Origin: an uncultured Selenomonas sp.
Lineage (GTDB): Bacteria > Bacillota > Negativicutes > Selenomonadales > Selenomonadaceae
NCBI GenBank assembly: GCA_938045435.1
Contig: CALIBA010000314.1
Span: 1 to 9,808 of the forward strand
Direction of reading: 5' to 3'
DNA: 9,808 bases
Shown: positions 6,351 to 9,808 of the stretch, piece by piece
Layout of the letters: the number at the start of each line of letters is the position of its first letter
How positions within the stretch are numbered: position 1 is the first letter of the stretch
Notes under the pieces: model-generated
The model's database searches: none
What the model saw: only the letters and a program-made list of their open reading frames with translations
What the model was told of the DNA's origin: nothing
Made by a program: the position numbers and the translations under genes

Positions 6351-7616
6351 ATGAAATTTGGCGAGCAAGACAAGGGACAGCTCAAATGCTCCTTCTGCGG
6401 CAAGACGCAGGAACAGGTGCGCAAACTCGTGGCAGGCCCCGGGGTCTATATCTGCGATGAGTGCATCGAGCTTTGCAATGAGATCATTGACGAGGAGTTC
6501 AGTGACGTTGGTGAAGTTGACCTAAAGGATGTTCCCAAACCGAAAGAAATCCGCCATATTCTCGATCAGTATGTCATTGGACAGGATGAAGCAAAGAAAT
6601 CTTTATCCGTTGCAGTCTACAACCACTACAAGCGCATCAATGTCCCCCAGGGAAGATCCGATGATGTCGAGCTGCGCAAGTCGAACATTCTCATGATAGG
6701 GCCCACAGGTAGCGGTAAAACCTTGCTCGCACAAACACTGGCACGCATTTTGAATGTGCCGTTTGCAATTGCGGATGCGACCGCTCTTACAGAGGCTGGA
6801 TACGTTGGGGAAGACGTTGAAAATATTCTCCTCAAACTGATTCAGGCGGCAGATTACGACATTGAAAAGGCACAGCGTGGGATCATCTACATTGATGAGA
6901 TCGACAAAATCGCACGTAAGTCGGAGAACCCCTCCATCACGCGTGATGTTTCGGGTGAGGGCGTGCAGCAAGCACTCCTTAAGATTCTAGAAGGAACCAT
7001 GGCTTCCGTCCCACCGCAAGGGGGACGCAAACATCCTCAGCAGGAACTCCTGCAAATTGATACGACGAACATCCTCTTTATCTGTGGTGGTGCCTTTGAC
7101 GGCATCGAGCAGATCATCGAATCGCGTCTCGGGAAAAAACAGATGGGATTTGGTGCTGCGATACACTCCAAAAAGCGTATCACGGTCGGCGAATCCCTGA
7201 GCAAGATCATCCCAGAGGATCTGATGAAAGATGGTCTGATTCCGGAGTTTATTGGGCGTTTGCCCGTTGTCGTTACCCTGAATTCACTGGATGAGAAGGC
7301 GATGGTGCGCATCCTCACAGAACCAAAGAATGCGCTGGTCAAACAGTTCCAAAAGCTCTTGGAGTTGGATGGTGTTCGGCTCACCTTTGAGGACGAGGCA
7401 CTGCATCTCATCGCTAAAGAAGCACTTACTCATAAGACGGGAGCGCGTGGTTTGCGTGCCATTATCGAGGGTATCATGCGAAATGTCATGTACGAGGTTC
7501 CCTCCATTACAGGTGTGACGGCATGTCAAGTCACTAAGGATGTCGTTGCAAACCACTGTGATCCGATTCTGACCATCGAAGGGGCTGCTGTTTCAAAAGT
7601 GGCGGCGGCACACTGA
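6351..7616 (+). CDS. clpX: ATP-dependent Clp protease, ATP-binding subunit ClpX
   Basis: AAA+ unfoldase that recognises tagged substrates, unfolds them and threads them into ClpP. It has 421 residues and full length. The N-terminal zinc-binding domain has Cys13, Cys16, Cys35 and Cys38. The Walker A motif is GPTGSGKT (117-124), the pore loop is GYVG, and the Walker B motif is IIYIDEID with Asp182-Glu183. The RKH pore loop is in QGGRKHPQQ, and GARGLR is the sensor 2 motif. The ClpP-docking loop, usually IGF or LGF, here reads MGF (265-267, in KKQMGFGA), a conservative variant. ATG 6351 is preceded by a GAGGGGGTG purine run at 6335-6343. It is followed by a strong terminator, so it is the last gene of the tig-clpP-clpX unit. 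Confidence 0.98.
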   Translation: MKFGEQDKGQLKCSFCGKTQEQVRKLVAGPGVYICDECIELCNEIIDEEFSDVGEVDLKDVPKPKEIRHILDQYVIGQDEAKKSLSVAVYNHYKRINVPQGRSDDVELRKSNILMIGPTGSGKTLLAQTLARILNVPFAIADATALTEAGYVGEDVENILLKLIQAADYDIEKAQRGIIYIDEIDKIARKSENPSITRDVSGEGVQQALLKILEGTMASVPPQGGRKHPQQELLQIDTTNILFICGGAFDGIEQIIESRLGKKQMGFGAAIHSKKRITVGESLSKIIPEDLMKDGLIPEFIGRLPVVVTLNSLDEKAMVRILTEPKNALVKQFQKLLELDGVRLTFEDEALHLIAKEALTHKTGARGLRAIIEGIMRNVMYEVPSITGVTACQVTKDVVANHCDPILTIEGAAVSKVAAAH

Positions 7617-7639
7617 GTTTCGTATCATACAAAATTCAG

Positions 7640-7672
7640 AAAGGAGCTTTGCTTTGTGCAAGCTCCTTTTTT
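7640..7672 (+). terminator. Rho-independent terminator after clpX
   Basis: A perfect 10-bp stem AAAGGAGCTT (7640-7649) / AAGCTCCTTT (7660-7669) with a 10-nt loop runs into a T tract (7667-7672), 23 nt after the clpX stop. The loop may add two more GC pairs. This is the strongest terminator in the window and closes the tig-clpP-clpX unit. Confidence 0.92.
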
Positions 7673-7677
7673 CGTCT

Positions 7678-7704
7678 CGGGGCATAGACGCAGTCTATGC
7701 CCCG
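7678..7704. repeat. Perfect 12-bp inverted repeat in the lon leader
   Basis: CGGGGCATAGAC (7678-7689) and GTCTATGCCCCG (7693-7704) are perfect inverted repeats around a 3-nt GCA centre. No T tract follows on either strand, so it does not look like a second terminator. It ends 7 nt before the lon ribosome binding site (GGAAGGAAA at 7712-7720). It could be an operator for a dimeric regulator, a stable hairpin in the lon leader, or one copy of a dispersed palindromic repeat. It does not match CIRCE or CtsR sites. Confidence 0.85.
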
Positions 7705-7724
7705 GATATACGGAAGGAAATACT

Positions 7725-9808
7725 ATGTCCGAGAAACAAACCCTCCCACTGCTCCCCTTGCGCGGTCTTGTTGTCTATCCACATATGATGGTTCATCTCG
7801 ATGTTGGTCGGTCGCGCTCAGTTGCGGCAATTGAGGCTGCAATTGCGGGGGACAGCCGAATTCTTGTTGTTTCGCAGCGGGACCCGGAACTTGACGATCC
7901 GACGACAGAGGATCTCTATGATGTCGGCGCTATCGCAGAGATTCGTCAATTTGTACGGATGCCTGAGGGGGTCATGCGCATCTTAGTCGATGGGAAAATA
8001 CGGGCGAAAATCATCAGTACCCGCGAAAAGGAGCGGTATACAGAGGCTGATGTGACAGAGATCATGGAGACGGAGGATGGACTTCACACGAAGGATGCAG
8101 AGGCACTGGTCCATGGGATCACATCAAAATTTGAAGAATGGGTCAAACTGTCCCATAAGATCCCGCCGGAAGCGCTCGTTTCTATCTCTATCATGGAGGA
8201 CATGGGGCGCCTTGCAGACATCATTACAAGCCATCTGAATCTAAAGCATGAAGTGCGGCAGGAGATTCTTGCTGCGGCTGACGTCCATACGCGCCTTCGC
8301 CGGCTTTATCAGGCGCTCGTTCACGAACTGGACATTATGGACATTGAGCAGAAAATCAATCGGCGTGTTCGTAAACAGATAGATAAAATTCAGCGCGAGT
8401 TCTATTTGCGTGAGCAGATTAAGGCGATTCGCAAAGAGCTTGGGGATGATATGGATAAATCTGCAGAGCTTGACCACTACCATGCAATACTCGCAGAGAA
8501 AGAATTCCCTAAAGATGTACGTGCAGTGATTGAGCGTGAACTTCAGCGACTGGACAGAAGCCCCGCAACAGGCGCGGAGGCAAGTGTCATCCGCAACTAT
8601 TTGGATTGTCTGGTGGAGCTTCCGTGGCGGGATACTACCGAAGAATGCACTGATGTGACATCTGCGCGCGATGTGCTTGAACGTGAACACTATGGGCTGG
8701 CGATGATTAAGGAACGGATTCTTGACTATCTCGCCGTTCGCCGCCTAGCCCCCGAACAGCATGCGCCCATACTATGTCTGGTCGGTGCGCCAGGTGTCGG
8801 CAAAACCTCACTCGGGGCATCCATCGCGCGTGCTATGGGGCGGAAATTCATCCGTGTCTCACTCGGCGGCATTCGTGACGAGGCCGAAATTCGCGGGCAT
8901 CGCCGTACCTACGTCAGTGCCATGCCAGGACGCATCATTGAGGGGATTCGTCGCGTGCGGACCAAAAACCCCGTCTTTCTCCTCGATGAGGTTGATAAAA
9001 TAGCACGGGACTTCCATGGGGATCCGTCGGCGGCACTTCTTGAGGTGCTTGATCCCGCCCAAAACAATACCTTTAGCGATCACTTTGTGGAGCTTCCATT
9101 TGATCTCTCGCGAGTCTTTTGGATTGTGACCGCGAACAATCCTACACATATTCCTGCACCGCTGCGCGACCGTATGGAGATTTTGACACTCTCAAGCTAT
9201 ACGGAGCTTGAGAAAATGGAAATCCTGCGTCGCCACCTCCTACCGCGACAGCGTGTACGCAACGGGCTGAAGGCTAAGGATATTCGCATCAGCACAAAAG
9301 TTTATACAGAGCTCATCCAGTCCTACACGCGTGAAGCTGGTGTGCGTGAACTGGAACGTGTTCTTGGGCAGATTTGTCGCAAGGCGGCGCGACGCATCGT
9401 CGAAGGGGAACATCCACCCATTCGGGTGAACAAGGAAACCCTTTCTGACTTTCTCGAAAAGCCGAAATATCGTGCGCCGCGACAGGAGAGGAAAGCGCTT
9501 GTGGGCGTTGTCACAGGACTTGCATGGACAGAGGTCGGCGGAGATGTGCTGCGCACGGAGGTCAATATTTTGCGCGGAAAGGGAAAGCTCATCCTCACAG
9601 GGCAGCTTGGCGAGGTGATGCAGGAGTCGGCGCAGGCAGCACTTTCCTATGTACGGAGCCGCACAGGGGCACTCCATCTGGCGGAAGACTTTTATGAAAC
9701 GGATGATATTCACATCCATCTGCCTGAGGGGGCCATTCCCAAAGATGGACCATCTGCTGGGATTACCATGGCTACGGCGATGATCTCGGCGCTCACCGGT
9801 CGCAAGGT
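7725..9808 (+). CDS. lon: ATP-dependent protease Lon (LonA), 3' end beyond window
   Basis: Homo-oligomeric AAA+ serine protease that degrades misfolded and regulatory proteins in the cytoplasm. The frame opens at ATG 7725, with GGAAGGAAA upstream, and stays open to the window edge, giving about 694 of an expected 770-800 codons. The N-terminal substrate-binding domain begins with QTLPLLPLRGLVVYPHM. A helical region with RREFYLREQ-like sequence (QREFYLREQIKAIRKELGDD) follows. The AAA+ module has Walker A GAPGVGKTS (354-362, Lys360), the RDEAEIRGHRRTY motif, pore loop Tyr396-Val397, and Walker B FLLDEVDK (Asp421-Glu422). REAGVRELER precedes the protease domain. That domain starts VGVVTGLAWTEVGGD and has the catalytic Ser677 in KDGPSAGITM. 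The partner Lys should lie about 40 residues on, outside the window. The gene follows the clpX terminator, so it is a separate or read-through unit. Truncation is due only to the window boundary. Confidence 0.98.
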   Translation, partial: MSEKQTLPLLPLRGLVVYPHMMVHLDVGRSRSVAAIEAAIAGDSRILVVSQRDPELDDPTTEDLYDVGAIAEIRQFVRMPEGVMRILVDGKIRAKIISTREKERYTEADVTEIMETEDGLHTKDAEALVHGITSKFEEWVKLSHKIPPEALVSISIMEDMGRLADIITSHLNLKHEVRQEILAAADVHTRLRRLYQALVHELDIMDIEQKINRRVRKQIDKIQREFYLREQIKAIRKELGDDMDKSAELDHYHAILAEKEFPKDVRAVIERELQRLDRSPATGAEASVIRNYLDCLVELPWRDTTEECTDVTSARDVLEREHYGLAMIKERILDYLAVRRLAPEQHAPILCLVGAPGVGKTSLGASIARAMGRKFIRVSLGGIRDEAEIRGHRRTYVSAMPGRIIEGIRRVRTKNPVFLLDEVDKIARDFHGDPSAALLEVLDPAQNNTFSDHFVELPFDLSRVFWIVTANNPTHIPAPLRDRMEILTLSSYTELEKMEILRRHLLPRQRVRNGLKAKDIRISTKVYTELIQSYTREAGVRELERVLGQICRKAARRIVEGEHPPIRVNKETLSDFLEKPKYRAPRQERKALVGVVTGLAWTEVGGDVLRTEVNILRGKGKLILTGQLGEVMQESAQAALSYVRSRTGALHLAEDFYETDDIHIHLPEGAIPKDGPSAGITMATAMISALTGRK

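Noticed and set aside
7678..7704. Second terminator in tandem with the clpX terminator
   Set aside because: The stem is followed by GATATACGG on the + strand, and on the - strand its outward flank reads AGACGAAAAAAGG; neither is a T tract.
8241..8690. 149-codon open frame on the - strand inside lon
   Set aside because: Overlaps the helical region of lon on the opposite strand, with no recognisable domain and no independent gene context.
9240..9719. 159-codon open frame on the - strand inside lon
   Set aside because: It lies wholly within the clearly coding lon frame (conserved Lon motifs including the protease domain start) and has no recognisable protein features; it is a shadow frame.
1..9808. 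Mobile elements, prophage, CRISPR or defence genes
   Set aside because: No transposase, integrase, direct repeat array or attachment duplication was seen beside the tRNA end; all space is filled by recognisable housekeeping-type genes.

Overview
This window is an ordinary, tightly packed chromosomal stretch of a bacterium. All protein genes are on the + strand, with very short intergenic gaps and strong AGGAGG-type ribosome binding sites. GC content is intermediate (about half, judged by eye). Gene content and order (NCS2 purine permease, ComEC-like hydrolase, Amidase_3, GerMN lipoprotein, tig-clpP-clpX-lon) and protein style point to a Firmicutes lineage. My best guess is a Negativicutes member of the Selenomonas type. 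This is inferred from general protein resemblance, not from a database comparison.

Region 1 (1-60): the 3' end of a tRNA, probably tRNA-Ser, followed directly by a rho-independent terminator.

Region 2 (82-4303): five genes in the same direction. They encode an AzgA/PbuG-type purine base permease, a secreted lipoprotein with a ComEC-type metallo-beta-lactamase fold, a 66-residue DUF3006 protein overlapping it by 4 nt, an exported Amidase_3 peptidoglycan amidase, and a GerMN-domain lipoprotein. No terminator is visible between them, so they may be one operon. The first three suggest nucleic acid or nucleobase scavenging at the cell surface. The last two suggest cell wall remodelling or cell separation.

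Region 3 (4304-7672): a probable promoter, then tig (trigger factor), clpP and clpX, closed by a strong terminator. These cover co-translational folding and ATP-dependent proteolysis.

Region 4 (7673-9808): a perfect 12-bp inverted repeat, then lon, which stays open to the window edge. About 694 codons are visible, including the catalytic serine; the catalytic lysine lies beyond the window.

The longest gene-free stretches are about 110 bases (4304-4412 and 7617-7724), and both are described. I saw no mobile element, CRISPR array, phage gene or convincing novel system. The points most worth a second look are the palindrome in front of lon, the hydrolase/DUF3006 pair beside a purine permease, and the lack of promoter space before the permease and lon.
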